A DNA stretch of 64,000 nucleotides, taken from positions 8,341,797 through 8,405,796 of the forward strand of contig NC_067204.1 of the NCBI RefSeq assembly GCF_026262505.1, written 5' to 3'. Of this stretch, positions 11,442-20,576 are shown piece by piece. The notes beneath the pieces were generated by a model. That model did not search any database, was not told where the DNA came from, and worked only from the letters and a program-made list of their open reading frames with translations. The position numbers and the translations under genes are program-made. Position 1 is the first letter of the stretch, and each line of letters opens with the position of its first letter. The stretch comes from Trichomonas vaginalis G3. Lineage: Eukaryota; Parabasalia; Trichomonadida; Trichomonadidae.

Positions 11442-11664
11442 TAAACATTTAATTTATTATAATTAATTTTTTATTACAGTATAGTAAAAAATGCTATAAA
11501 TAAATTATTATATTTTATTAAAATGTGACTTTTAATAGTAAGTGAATAAAATAAATCAGGAATTGGGAAAGAAATAAGGTTAATTAAAAATAATGAAAAT
11601 TACAAGTTTAAGGTTAATGAAAAAGTGACAATGGGCGAGTTTGTCCCCCACTCTGATAAATATA

Positions 11665-12962
11665 GGGTGTCCAAAGGTGCGTTTAGCACAGCGCTCTATA
11701 TGAGACTATTAAAGGAGATATATGCTGATTATAAATATATAATAAAAAATATGAATATATGTATATGATGAGTATGTTGTATTTTGGCGCCATGCCGGGA
11801 TATAAAATGAATTTTGAGACAAGAGGCGGTTTCGCGGGAAATTTTGGCGGGATTTTTTTCATTTTTTTAATGAATCATAAAGAAAACATCCTCGCTCTTG
11901 CAAAAAAATGCAAAGACTGTAAAAAAATCTACGAGACATTGGGAAAATGCTTCGGTATGGATGCTCCTAGCTATTCCACTGTAACGTATCATGTTAGGAT
12001 GTATCACTTCATGAACAAAAAGGCGCCATCATAAAAATTGACAAAAAATCGCCGGATCAAAGAAAAATCAAAGCAATTCTTCAAGCGCTAGATGAAGACC
12101 CAAGAGCATCACTCAGAAGGATAGAGGAGATGACAAAGATACCACGTACAACAGTCAGTTATTATCTGCACAATTATTTGAACTACAAACTAGCGTATAC
12201 ACGTTGGGTTCCGCACAACCTTAATTCAGTTCAAAAAAATCTAGAGTCCAATCTTCGAAAGAGCTCCTCTCTATATTGGGTGCGTATCAATCCAAGAAGT
12301 TTCGCTTTTTAGTAACAGGGGACGAGTCTTGGTTTCAATATGCAACAGAAGCCAAAATCATGTGGATCCCGAAGGATGAAAATCCGCAAACATTCCCGAA
12401 GAAAAAAATTGACACACCAATGATGATGTTGTCGGTTTTTTGGGGCGTGAATGGCATCATCGCAATTGATATTCTTCAAAAACCTAATACGATGAATGCT
12501 CAGTATCTAATTGACAATGTTCTTACTCAAATTATCAATTCTGATGAGTTTGAGAAATCCAAACAACAAAAACAAAAGTTTGCAATTCATTTTGATAATT
12601 CAAGAGTTCACAAAAGTCATAAGGTAATGAATTACTTGGTGGAAAACAATGTCAAAGTTGTTCCAAACCCAATTTATTCACCTGATATTGCACCCTCTGA
12701 CTTTTATTTATTCGGCACGCTAAAAAAGAGAGCTGAAGGACGCGAATTCGCGAGTCCAGATGATCTTGAAAATTTTGTAAGAGAGCAATTTGAGCAATTT
12801 TCTCATGATGATTTAAAGCGTGTCTTTCAAGCCTGGATCGATCGCTGCGAACGCGTGATTGAATCCAATGGTGATTATATTTAAATAAACTTTATATATA
12901 TGTAACTTGTTTATTTCTATTCGCAGTATTCAGGTTTGTGCTAAACACACCTTTGGACACCC
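11665..12962 (+). mobile_element. mariner-family element (Tvmar-like)
   Basis: This 1298-bp element has about 27-bp inverted repeats: left GGGTGTCCAAAGGTGCGTTT, right the complement of GGGTGTCCAAAGGTGTGTTT. It is flanked by the TA duplication (11663-11664 and 12963-12964) that mariners always make. It is inserted in the RCC1-HECT pseudogene, directly against the right target duplication of the MULE. Size and transposase fit the T. vaginalis mariner family Tvmar1; I name that from knowledge of the family, not from an alignment. Confidence 0.9.
11870..12884 (+). pseudogene. mariner transposase (DD34D), two frameshifts
   Basis: The ATG at 11870 opens a helix-turn-helix N-terminus (ENILALAKKCKDCKKIYETL). 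The frame shifts near 12034-12045, continues with a second helix-turn-helix (LRRIEEMTKIPRTTVSYYL), and shifts again near 12250-12300. The catalytic part (about 12291-12884) is intact. The three Asp are in TGDESWF, FDNSRVH and PSDFYLF, with 34 residues between the second and third, the mariner DD34D signature. The linker motif normally W-V-P-H-x-L is present as WVPHNL. The gene cannot make full-length transposase as written. Confidence 0.9.
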
Positions 12963-13710
12963 TATATCTCTCATTGAAGAAAGCAATATCTTTGATTTGA
13001 TCGACATTAATTTTATGGATTTTGCATTCATTTTCGCATCTCCATGCATAAGCTATACCTTCGTTGTCAAGTGCAGCACTAAAATTACCCAATGATAAAA
13101 TTTTGTCAATTCCAACAAGTTTGTCAATTTTTTCAAATTTTTTACCCTGATGAATATAAACATTTCTTGTACTTGAAAGAGCAACGCAGTGATTGTTTCC
13201 AGCTGCTAAAGAAATTACATCAATTCCGTAAAGACTTTGGACAAAATCTAATTTTTGTTCTTGGAATAAGTAGACTCTACCATCAACTGTGAGATAGAAT
13301 GTAAAGTTATCTCCACATGATCCATTAACTAATCGCTTATTCACTATTTCATCTGGTAATGTTTCCCATTCTGCAATAATTTTGTTTTTATAGTCATTTT
13401 TTATAAAGTTATCAGTATTTCCGATTCCAAAAGCTGTATACTTTTCACCATCTTTTGCAAACGCAATGCTATGATTATTTCCGCTTGTGATGAAATATAC
13501 TTGGACATTTTTGTCTTGAAATGGGTAACTTTTTAGTTTGTCATGCAATTGTATGAGTTCTCCTTTCGTGTTTATATAAAAAATCAAGTCAGAGCTACTC
13601 GAAATTACTTTTGCGTCTTTTAATTGTGAAATCTTAGAAGAATTAGAAGCTATCTGTTCTCCATTGATAGTTAAAAGGAAAGGAGTTGGTGCATTTTCGC
13701 GTGCTGTCAT

Positions 13711-14064
13711 TCAAATAACAATCAAAAAATATAAAAAAATGAATGATTCGAAAGCTCTGAAATATTTTTTGGTCAAAATTTAAAATGTCCAAAAAGGTAT
13801 ATTAATCGTAAATCAAAAAGAAACTAAAATTCAAATACGATTAAAAAAATTTACCACCAAAAATGTAAACCTCGATGTCACTTTTATATACCAACTTCGC
13901 TCGCATCGATTTTTATCAATAATTGGACATTCTATTTTCCATTCATGGGTTATATATATACGGTCTAGGTGAATACATTGCGGATCGAAGATCCGCAATG
14001 TCTGAACCCCAAAAAAAAATTATATTAAAAAGTATGTTATAAATATAAATTTGGGGGTTCACAC
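13711..14064. other. 5' flank of the RCC1-HECT pseudogene up to the Maverick
   Basis: There is no gene here. It holds the perfect hairpin at 13976-14000 and, closer to the Maverick, a second inverted pair (TGAACCCC near 14003 and GGGGTTCA ending near 14061) around an AT-rich loop. The last bases CACAC (14060-14064) are the left target duplication of the Maverick. Confidence 0.6.
13976..14000. repeat. Perfect GC-rich hairpin next to the Maverick
   Basis: CATTGCGGATC, loop GAA, GATCCGCAATG: 11-bp perfect arms and a three-base loop in otherwise AT-rich sequence, 65 bp left of the Maverick. The GAA loop and GC-rich stem resemble the small hairpins inside the Maverick. It could be a structured 5' leader element or a remnant of the same hairpin family. 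Confidence 0.8.
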
Positions 14065-14716
14065 AGTTAGTACACCAGTCTTGGGTATGGTGGCACTGCG
14101 TTCCACCTTACCCAATACTTGTGAATTTGACACTTTACAAAACCGTTAACGTACATTTTACAACATGAACGCAAAAACTAACTTAACCTTAAATATTTAC
14201 AAAGCCGCCAACCATTTCACCTCACTAACGAACTCACTAATGAAAAAATAAACGTTCTCATAAATTTTCTTCTATATCTTCATCGTCAATGTTAACTCTA
14301 TTGTAGTCATACTTGAAGTCATAAAGTTTCTCAAGTTTTGAAATGCATAGTCTTGTTAACTTACCTTCATCATCATAAGTTTTTATAAAACTACCATGAC
14401 AATCTTTATACACAGTCAATGAAAAGTCAACTGGTCTAGGATGAAGTGTAAAGAACATGTTATGCTCAGGAAGGAAGAATAAATGTTTAAATGTATGTTT
14501 GTTATATTTTTCGATTTGTATGAGTTGCTTTTGTTCTGTCATTTACATCCAAAATAAAAATTTTCAGTAAAATAAAAAATAAACTTAAAAATTAATGATA
14601 TCACCACCCTCACACGTATGAAAACATAGCACAAAAATAAATTTAGGTGAAGTGGTGAGATGTCACCTGTTTTTTCATCTCTTTTTTCACCCGTTGAATT
14701 CATTGCTTTATAACTC
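14065..14716 (+). repeat. Maverick left terminal inverted repeat
   Basis: This 652-bp segment matches the complement of 35431-36083. The only difference I found is one T fewer in a T run near 14670. It contains a whole 94-residue ORF and ends inside the 3' end of the 175-residue gene, so the repeat boundary cuts a gene end. Confidence 0.93.
14258..14542 (-). CDS. TIR-encoded small protein (left copy)
   Basis: This 94-residue protein is of unknown function and identical at protein level to the right-repeat copy at 35606-35890. The sequence is soluble, with alternating strands (HPRPVDFSLTVYKD) and an acidic tail (NIDDEDIEENL). No known domain is recognised. Its start codon follows the Maverick-type leader TTTTATTTTGGATGTAA. 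Being inside the repeats, it is present twice and faces the element ends, a position that would suit an early or regulatory gene (inference). Confidence 0.65.
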   Translation of the reverse strand: MTEQKQLIQIEKYNKHTFKHLFFLPEHNMFFTLHPRPVDFSLTVYKDCHGSFIKTYDDEGKLTRLCISKLEKLYDFKYDYNRVNIDDEDIEENL

Positions 14717-15227
14717 TCTTCCTTGGTTTCTTTTTAGTTGCTTTCTTCACGTCTGTCTCCAGCTTAACTGTCTTTCTTCTTCGTCCGTAATGATACCAGT
14801 TACTTCCACCAGTCAATGGGTCAAATGGTCTTTCGTAAGGGTTTCCATACATTCCATAGGGACCATACGGAAGAACTACTGGTGGAGAAGAAACATTTTC
14901 TTTAGTTCCATCGACTCTATTTAAATGCATTGTTTCACCTTTCATCTGGTCATTAAAGTCTTTTGCATGTTTTGCAAACTCATCGTCCTTTCCTAAAGCA
15001 TTTTCTGACTCAGTCGCAACCAAATTGGATGCTTTATTTATGAGCCCTATTTTATTTAATCTTAACTTCTTTGCAACCCAGCCTCCAATCTTTCCTTTAT
15101 TTGCATCTAATGTCTTCGAAACTCTTCCTCCACTCATTTTATTTACTGCGTCATAAGCCCCAAGTGCTTTTGCTCCAAATGCTAATGCTTTTGTTCCCAT
15201 TGCGCCTAAAGCTGCCCAAGCTACCAT
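14700..15227 (-). CDS. Maverick small basic protein with Gly/Ala-rich N-terminus
   Basis: This 175-residue protein starts with an Ala/Gly-rich amphipathic stretch (AALGAMGTKALAFGAKALG), has a Gly/Tyr/Pro-rich middle (YGPYGMYGNPYERP) and ends with a strongly basic tail (KKATKKKPRKRVIKQ). I do not recognise a family. An amphipathic N-terminus plus a basic tail is reminiscent of adenovirus core or membrane-active minor capsid proteins, but that is analogy only. It is followed head to tail on the same strand by two further genes with no spacer. The stop codon lies inside the left inverted repeat. Confidence 0.6.
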   Translation of the reverse strand: MVAWAALGAMGTKALAFGAKALGAYDAVNKMSGGRVSKTLDANKGKIGGWVAKKLRLNKIGLINKASNLVATESENALGKDDEFAKHAKDFNDQMKGETMHLNRVDGTKENVSSPPVVLPYGPYGMYGNPYERPFDPLTGGSNWYHYGRRRKTVKLETDVKKATKKKPRKRVIKQ

Positions 15228-15452
15228 TTACACCATATTAAAATCATCTCTCTTCAATATTATCTCATAAAAGTTCTCTTTACTGGAGAAAGTCAATGAA
15301 ACATAAACATTCTCACGGGCTTCGCCCTCACCGCTTTGCGGTCTATCTAACTTCTTTCTTATATCATCTATACGCTTCAAAATGTCTGAACAATTGCTAA
15401 CATCTTCTACAACAGTTATTTCATCATGAATGACCTTCAAGAACAAGCTCAT
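15228..15452 (-). CDS. Maverick small protein of unknown function containing a double-hairpin insert
   Basis: This 74-residue ORF starts directly at the stop of the upstream frame (15453) and ends directly before the next start (15227), an operon-like packing. The N-terminal half is predicted helical with Asp/Lys (DILKRIDDIRKKLD). The stretch RPQSGEGEAR is encoded by the GC-rich paired hairpin at 15317-15342 and looks like an insertion that kept the frame. No domain recognised. Confidence 0.55.
   Translation of the reverse strand: MSLFLKVIHDEITVVEDVSNCSDILKRIDDIRKKLDRPQSGEGEARENVYVSLTFSSKENFYEIILKRDDFNMV
15317..15342 (-). repeat. Double-hairpin element 1
   Basis: Two adjacent stem-loops: GGGC-TTC-GCCC (15317-15327) and ACCGC-TTT-GCGGT (15330-15342), 2 nt apart, both perfect, in an AT-rich gene. 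It lies in frame inside the 74-residue ORF. Confidence 0.8.
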
Positions 15453-16332
15453 TTAATATGCTATTAAAATCATCTCAATAATGAGTCCATCCTTTCCATC
15501 TTTAGGTAGCACAACATCTTTCATTGAAGAAGGTTCGACAAGTCTTATGTTAAACTTACTGACAAAGTTTGTTATACTATAATGCTTCGGTGGCGAATAC
15601 ATGTAGTTTGAAAGACATAATATAGATTCTTCAGCAAATTCACTTATACTGGATTTTATAACAATGTTCTCACGAGACCAAATACCACCAATTGACAATC
15701 TTGTAAGCAATCCTGCTGAACCTTTACTGTAAACGTCGATGGTAACATTCCACGAAGGTCATCTATTGACATCTTTGAGTCACTGAATTTAAATATTTTC
15801 TTAAAGCAATCGTCATTATCTAACCATGCAATAGCTTTGAAGTTTTCATTCGAATATACATCTGCTTCATTAAATGTAAAACCTGACTTCTTTGCAGAGA
15901 TGACTTTAAAATCTATTGAGTTTGTTTCAAAATTATATGCTATGCTAACTTCTGAAGGTAATGGATGTCCTTCCGCAGTCAGTTGTTCTCTCACTACCGT
16001 TTGAAGCTTTGTGTTAAAAACTTTCATGTCATCTCCTGTGTCTAGGTTCACATACACAGCAATAGGAAAACTATCTTGCTTCTTTGTCTCATCATTATAT
16101 CTCAAAACATTAAAGTTCTTCAATAATATTGTCCTTCCTGCTGGAATACTTCTAACTTGTCTTATTTCAATAGCTTTCTCACCTCCTACATACTCTACCA
16201 GTGTCTTGGATATTCATAAGTATACTGACTTTCTTGAATTTTGGTTGGTTTCATCATAACGTGTTCATAGTATATCTTTATACTCTTGTCAGTTAGACTC
16301 GGTGCTATGTTCTGAATATTTCTGACTTGCAT
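15453..16332 (-). pseudogene. Maverick jelly-roll-like structural protein, two frameshifts
   Basis: The ATG at 16332 (MQVRNIQNIAP) opens a frame that breaks near 16195-16210, continues in a second frame through 16123-15715, and breaks again near 15715 into a third frame ending at 15453. Together about 290 residues. The end (YMYSPPKHYSITNFV, then PKDGKDGLIIEMILIAY) resembles the end of the 285-residue protein at 31439-32296 (PDGKDCLYIEAQLL) in layout, and general size and strand pattern resemble 18499-19275. I infer related single-jelly-roll minor capsid (penton-like) proteins. A search against Polinton penton profiles would settle this. Confidence 0.55.
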
Positions 16333-16348
16333 TTTTAATGGAGATAAA
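16333..16348. promoter_or_regulatory. Maverick bidirectional promoter spacer
   Basis: Only 16 bases, TTTTAATGGAGATAAA, separate the divergent ATGs at 16332 (minus) and 16349 (plus). The other divergent pair in the element has almost the same spacer (19276-19292). A TTTATC/TTTATT box, 4-5 bases and TAAA before the ATG recur upstream of other Maverick genes. Confidence 0.55.
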
Positions 16349-17235
16349 ATGAAGCATTTAATACATGACGTAGATGAAGACATGAATGAAACTACAGACA
16401 AACTTAACTCTTCTCTCATTCTTCCTTTCAGTAAGGACTATGAGTTCTGTTCAAATGGTGTGTATTTCTATTGTGGAAAGATGGGTTCAGGTAAGACATT
16501 TAACCTCATTCGTCATATACTCATAACAGAGCGTTTAGGAAACGACTCTTACTATGACCAAATCATTATATCAGCAACTTCAGACTCTATGGATTCAACA
16601 GCGAAAACATTTATGTCAAAAGTTCAAGCCTCTGTCGTTAAAGTTCCAGATAGCGAACTCATTGAATTTCTTCAACGTTACATTCGACGTAAGAGAAAAT
16701 ATTATGCTATTGTAGAGTTCATACAGTCAGGAATGCAAAAGACTTCAGAAGAGATGGAAAGAATTATTGACAAACACCACTTACGTCAATACTCAGGAGT
16801 TTACGATATGAAACGACTTACAAACTACATTCTTCAAAACTTTCAAAATACCCCTTCAAAAAGTATCCTTCAAACACTCTGCTCGTTTGTGACGACTTCG
16901 CCGGAAAAGGTTTAGTGTCAAAACCAGACTCACCATTAGCTAACATCATAACTAAAGTCAGACATTACCACTTAACTGTAGCAATACTTATGCAAACATG
17001 GAGGTTTTTAGCTTTAAACATAAAACGTCTCATAACTGACTTCGTTATCTTTCAAGGTTTCTCACGTTATGATATTGAACTCATTTGGAAACAGTCAGGT
17101 ATAACATTACCTTTTGAAGAAATTTGGGAAGCATATAAGTCTCTCATCTCTCCTCGTTCATACCTTGAGATTCATATCATGACTAATACCATTAAAGTCA
17201 AAAATATTCCATGGGAACGACCAACATTGTTTTAA
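16349..17235 (+). pseudogene. Maverick packaging ATPase (FtsK/HerA superfamily, A32-like), frameshifted
   Basis: The first segment (16349-16915) carries the Walker A loop GKMGSGKT (about 16474-16498) and following helices. The second (16915-17235 and its upstream extension) carries Walker B: in that frame LLVCDDFAG reads from about 16878, with the paired acidic residues, followed by KVRHYHLTVAILMQT (sensor region). The two frames overlap by about 40 bases, so a one-base indel near 16870 splits the protein between Walker A and B. Intact length would be about 295 residues, normal for the family. The enzyme drives DNA into the capsid; its presence with a capsid gene supports a virion-forming ancestry. 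Confidence 0.85.
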
Positions 17236-17750
17236 AGTTTAACCTTCAATTGACTGATGGTAAACAAATTCCATGCATCTCTGTCGCCATTTCTGTTAAT
17301 ATTTTTGCTGTCATTCATATCATCCACTTCTCCATCCGTTAGCTTTTGAGGATATGCGTTAGAATAGCTGTTCTTAAATGAAGGCTTTTCACCTTTGAGA
17401 GCATAAACTCTATAACTTTCTGCATACTTTATGTTTGAACCTCCTGAGCCATCATTGACATAAATTTTTATAGGCTTCCACCCTTTGTTCATATTCCTGC
17501 TTCTTCCCTTAGCTCTTTTGTTCAGTAGTTCTACATCTTTATACACAGCTCCTGTCTCAGTGAATTCAACAATATTTTCATTCGTTAGCTTTGCATTCAA
17601 ACCCTTGTCGAGTATATTGTTCATTTCATACATATAAAAGGTTTTTATTCTATATGAAATGAGAAGCAAATCCATCTTAGCTGGTGCCGTTAATGTTCCA
17701 ATTGAACCAACATCAAATGTTGACTCACGAACGACAAACAATATTGTCAT
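17232..17750 (-). CDS. Maverick protein of unknown function (172 aa)
   Basis: A 172-residue ORF whose end overlaps the end of the ATPase gene by 4 bases. A beta-rich first half is followed by a Lys/Asn/Gly-rich middle (KRAKGRSRNMNKGWKPIKIYV). No catalytic motif is visible. The start codon lies next to a perfect 12-bp palindrome, GAACTATAGTTC (17755-17766), in the short divergent spacer to the next gene, possibly an operator. Confidence 0.55.
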   Translation of the reverse strand: MTILFVVRESTFDVGSIGTLTAPAKMDLLLISYRIKTFYMYEMNNILDKGLNAKLTNENIVEFTETGAVYKDVELLNKRAKGRSRNMNKGWKPIKIYVNDGSGGSNIKYAESYRVYALKGEKPSFKNSYSNAYPQKLTDGEVDDMNDSKNINRNGDRDAWNLFTISQLKVKL

Positions 17751-17801
17751 AAAGAACTATAGTTCAGAGTGTTTGAAAGAAAAAGAACCAGAACTTAATC
17801 G

Positions 17802-18272
17802 GTGAATTTAAACTCAGCTTCAAACGCTAACGCTACATCAGATGTTAAGTTAGAGTATCCACCACTGGACCAAATTCTTTCAAGAGAAGCCAACGACAAC
17901 CCTTACACAAATGTTCAAACAAATCCTTCAGATAACGTAGACCATTACCTTCTTCAGTTATACCAAACAATTTTACTCAAAGACGATAAGAAGCTTTTGA
18001 CAAATCTTATAAGCAAGAACCAAATAATTCTAACAAAGGAGGACCTTGAAAATGTTATCTCACGAATAACAGGGAAACAATGTGTCATTGACTATCTCGA
18101 CCCTGAAATCGAATGCTGTGGTCAAACGCCACCATTCATGAAAATAGGTAACATCCGCATCATTGAAACACCAGGAACTACAGGAGTTGAGTTTAAGTAT
18201 AAATATTCGAACGAGTATACAAAACTTTCAACAGAATATAAATTTTGTTTGAAATATGTTTTAGTAAATTAA
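17802..18272 (+). CDS. Maverick protein of unknown function (156 aa), start uncertain
   Basis: The frame is open from a TAA at 17796 to the stop at 18270-18272, but the first codon usable in this frame is GTG at 17802; no ATG exists near the N-terminus. The true start is probably upstream in another frame and lost by an indel, or the gene is slightly 5'-truncated. The protein has a disordered N-terminus (SNANATSDV), a helical middle (YLLQLYQTILLKDDKKLL) and a C-terminal domain with a Cys pair (PEIECCGQTPPF). No family recognised. The 3' end overlaps the next, opposite gene by 4 bases. Confidence 0.5.
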   Translation: MNLNSASNANATSDVKLEYPPLDQILSREANDNPYTNVQTNPSDNVDHYLLQLYQTILLKDDKKLLTNLISKNQIILTKEDLENVISRITGKQCVIDYLDPEIECCGQTPPFMKIGNIRIIETPGTTGVEFKYKYSNEYTKLSTEYKFCLKYVLVN

Positions 18273-18538
18273 AGCAACTTATAGTATCTATCCAAAACTT
18301 CTTCAACAGTATCGAACTCATCTTCATAATGCAAACCTAATCTTATTGACTTGGTGCAGTTCTCACTAACACAATATAGCGCTTTGCGCTCGGCGCCTTT
18401 GACGCCTTTTTCTGTTCTCTTGACTGACATAACTAATTCATTTGTTTCATCAAACAGCAACAACCAAAGTTCATGACCTAATACATAACATTCATACTTT
18501 ATATTTTTAGCTCTGAGTTCTCTTGTAAGCTGTTGCAT
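18269..18538 (-). CDS. Maverick small protein with a double-hairpin insert
   Basis: This 89-residue ORF has an alpha/beta pattern (YECYVLGHELWLLLFDETNE) and a C-terminal helix. EKGVKGAERKAL is encoded by the GC-rich paired hairpin at 18378-18406. The start overlaps the 3' end of the upstream 259-residue gene by 40 bases. Function unknown. Confidence 0.55.
   Translation of the reverse strand: MQQLTRELRAKNIKYECYVLGHELWLLLFDETNELVMSVKRTEKGVKGAERKALYCVSENCTKSIRLGLHYEDEFDTVEEVLDRYYKLL
18378..18406 (-). repeat. Double-hairpin element 2
   Basis: AGCGC-TTT-GCGCT (18378-18390, perfect), then after one base GGCG...CGCC (18392-18406, four-pair stem with a longer loop). It sits in frame in the 89-residue ORF. 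Confidence 0.7.
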
Positions 18539-19275
18539 TTAATATTTTCTAAAAAGTCAACTTCAACAGTCATTCGCACTGGTGCCTTCAGTTCTACAGG
18601 CTCGCCTTGAAAGTCAACAAGTCTGAATTGCATGTCTTTCAAATTATGAGGACTAATGCGAATCCATTTACCTAAATGAGTTGCTATGACAGGAACGTTT
18701 GGAATGAACATTGAATTGACTGCATAACAGAAAGACTTATATTCTACTGAACCTTTACTATTAACTCCTGAAATGCCTGTGACATTAGCTATTTTAGACT
18801 CAATGTATAAACAATTGCCATAACATACGTATGGAACAGATTTCATCTCAATCGTTTTGTCAATACTTTTCAAAGGAAATGTCATATGGTATGCACCCAG
18901 AAGCAATTGAACTCTATGACTCATTCGTGTTATCTTAAACTCCTTCGCATAACTGAACTTCAAAACTCCTGCAATAAGTTTAACATTCATTAAGTTTTCT
19001 TCGTTATCCTTGTTTATTGTAGTATTTATGAGCGCATTTAACACTCCAGCTAATGTTTCCATCTTATATTCTACATTATTGTGAAATCTTATTTCGTGCT
19101 TCTTTCCATCTATTTCAAACTCCATGAAATCTGTTTCATCTGTTATAACGAATGAAGCGATAGTATTGAAGTCAACCATTCTGAATGCAAGTGGCTCATT
19201 CTGTAGACCTAAGTTTGTTTGTAGCTTTACTGTCCCGTATTCGTTTGGGTCTGTACTTTGCAAATAGAACAACAT
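18499..19275 (-). CDS. Maverick minor-capsid candidate (jelly-roll-like)
   Basis: The ATG at 19275 (MLFYLQST) is preferred over the one at 19308, because it leaves the 17-base divergent promoter free and matches the other divergent pair; this gives 258 residues. The protein is almost all beta, with paired strands (FMEFEIDGKKHEIRFH) and a C-terminal half ending in RMTVEVDFLENI. Size and fold pattern fit a penton-like single jelly-roll protein, as in the 285-residue gene at 31439-32296. This is a fold-level inference with no diagnostic motif. Confidence 0.5.
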   Translation of the reverse strand: MLFYLQSTDPNEYGTVKLQTNLGLQNEPLAFRMVDFNTIASFVITDETDFMEFEIDGKKHEIRFHNNVEYKMETLAGVLNALINTTINKDNEENLMNVKLIAGVLKFSYAKEFKITRMSHRVQLLLGAYHMTFPLKSIDKTIEMKSVPYVCYGNCLYIESKIANVTGISGVNSKGSVEYKSFCYAVNSMFIPNVPVIATHLGKWIRISPHNLKDMQFRLVDFQGEPVELKAPVRMTVEVDFLENIKCNSLQENSELKI

Positions 19276-19292
19276 TTTATTCTCATTAAAAT
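19276..19292. promoter_or_regulatory. Second Maverick bidirectional promoter spacer
   Basis: TTTATTCTCATTAAAAT separates the ATGs at 19275 (minus) and 19293 (plus). Its complement (TTTTAATGAGAATAAA) matches the 16333-16348 spacer at all but three positions. Confidence 0.55.
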
Positions 19293-20545
19293 ATGAGTAT
19301 AGCTGCATATGCGTATGAAGCTGACAGAGCTAAACGTTTATATTTTGGTCAATACTCTCTCACACTTACTGACAAATATATTGTTATTTCTGATGGAAAT
19401 ACTGAGAAATACATAACATGGAAGGACTATGAAAAGTTTGACCCTATTTTAACTCCATGTACAATGCCTTTCATTGTAAATGGAGAAGTTGTCATGAAGA
19501 ACGACACAACAGTATATAAGTCTGTTCATGAAGCATTAGAATATATGTTGAATCATAACCCCGAAATATTGACCCAAGCACTACGCCATGTACAATGCCC
19601 TTTATTAAGGACGGTGAAATCGTAAGAGTTCCGGATTCAACGGTTTACACAGCTGTTCAAAACAGTTTACAAAACATTTTAGCGAATATCTTTAATTCAG
19701 AAACTACAGAAATGAAATTACCATATATAACAGATGCTAAAGAAATTAAATCAAAAACAACAACATTATTTACGTCACTTAATGATTTAATGACTTATAT
19801 CATTAATATTCCTGCACCAACTACAGCATTTGATCCAAACTCGACGGTTTGCAGTGTACCTTTCATAAAGGACAGTTCAGTAATTGTTTTAAGGGATTCG
19901 ACAGTTAATGAATCATTAAAGGCGTCATTAATGAAAATCATTGATTTTAACTCATTCATGAATACATATAATTCATTCATTAATGTTTCATATGCTTCTA
20001 AAGAAGGTGAGCCAAAAACTATTGATAAAGCGGTGTATGAAATAAAAGCATCAACGACGAAATTGAATTCGTTAACTTTTGACGGTGATAGTTTCGTTAA
20101 TGACATAACATCGGGGAAAACAATTTTAACGAAAGAATATTTAAAATCTCATGTTAGTGAGTTCGTTGAAATTGAAAAAGAAGGTGGAATTAAGTTCGAT
20201 CCACTGAATTTCATTTTCAACTTAGCGAATGCGGGTGTTAGTTTCGCTGAATGGACAACTATACAGAGTGAAATAAATGCAATATGGACGTTTTTGGGGT
20301 CAAAAGCGGGAATGGGTGAGCTTGTAAATGCTGCAAGAACATTAGGTGAAACAGGAAATTTTGTAGATGGTTTTAAAAGACTTGTTTCAAATGTTTTAAC
20401 AAACACAAAGAAATTATTTAGATATACCATACATAACGGACGGATTTTCGAAACAGGTAGCAACAAACCCTCCGGTTATGGCTGCGTTGATGATGGTTAG
20501 AGATATAAAACCACGTAACGACGGGAACGAAGAACATGAACAACA

Positions 20546-20576
20546 GAGCCCAACGGGCTCAGAGCCACATAGTGGC
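20546..20576 (+). repeat. Double-hairpin element 3
   Basis: GAGCCC-AAC-GGGCTC (20546-20560) and GCCAC-ATA-GTGGC (20564-20576), both perfect, 3 bases apart, inside the fibre gene between its repeats and the next segment. Confidence 0.8.

Larger units (their letters stand above)
8882..11653 (+). mobile_element. Mutator-like element (MULE), non-autonomous now
   Basis: This 2772-bp insertion has imperfect terminal inverted repeats: the left end (GAGAAAGGGACAGACTAGCC then CATTGTCACTTTTT) matches the complement of the right end with five mismatches. It is bracketed by the 10-bp direct repeat TGATAAATAT (8872-8881 and 11654-11663), in the 8-11 bp range typical of Mutator. It holds a 121-bp tandem array next to its left end and a MULE transposase reading left to right. 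It lies inside the RCC1-HECT pseudogene, and its right target duplication abuts the mariner. The transposase is frameshifted, so movement would need another copy. Confidence 0.85.
7198..13710 (-). pseudogene. RCC1-HECT E3 ubiquitin ligase pseudogene, copy A, split by two transposons
   Basis: Read on the minus strand, 13710-12965 encodes RCC1-like beta-propeller repeats (VISLAAGNNHCVALSS) and stops at AFFNERY, where the mariner begins. The frame resumes at about 8880, beyond the Mutator-like element, with YLSCFTKSNSLYVIDL, matching copy B at 39477-42464. Further damage: a GGA-to-TGA nonsense at 8569-8571 (copy B has GGA), and loss of the C-terminus. The frame ends at 7198 inside the HECT domain, before the C-lobe that holds the catalytic Cys in copy B. 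After conceptual excision of both elements the two sides do not quite agree in frame, so a small indel at the TATATA junction is likely. HECT N-lobe residues and an acidic insert (about 7360-7560) remain. Not functional as a ligase. Confidence 0.8.

Noticed and set aside
17232-18272. Adenain-like maturation protease of the Maverick
   Set aside because: Examined for His, Asp/Asn, Gln and Cys in the expected order in the unknown genes; no convincing set was found here or elsewhere in the element.
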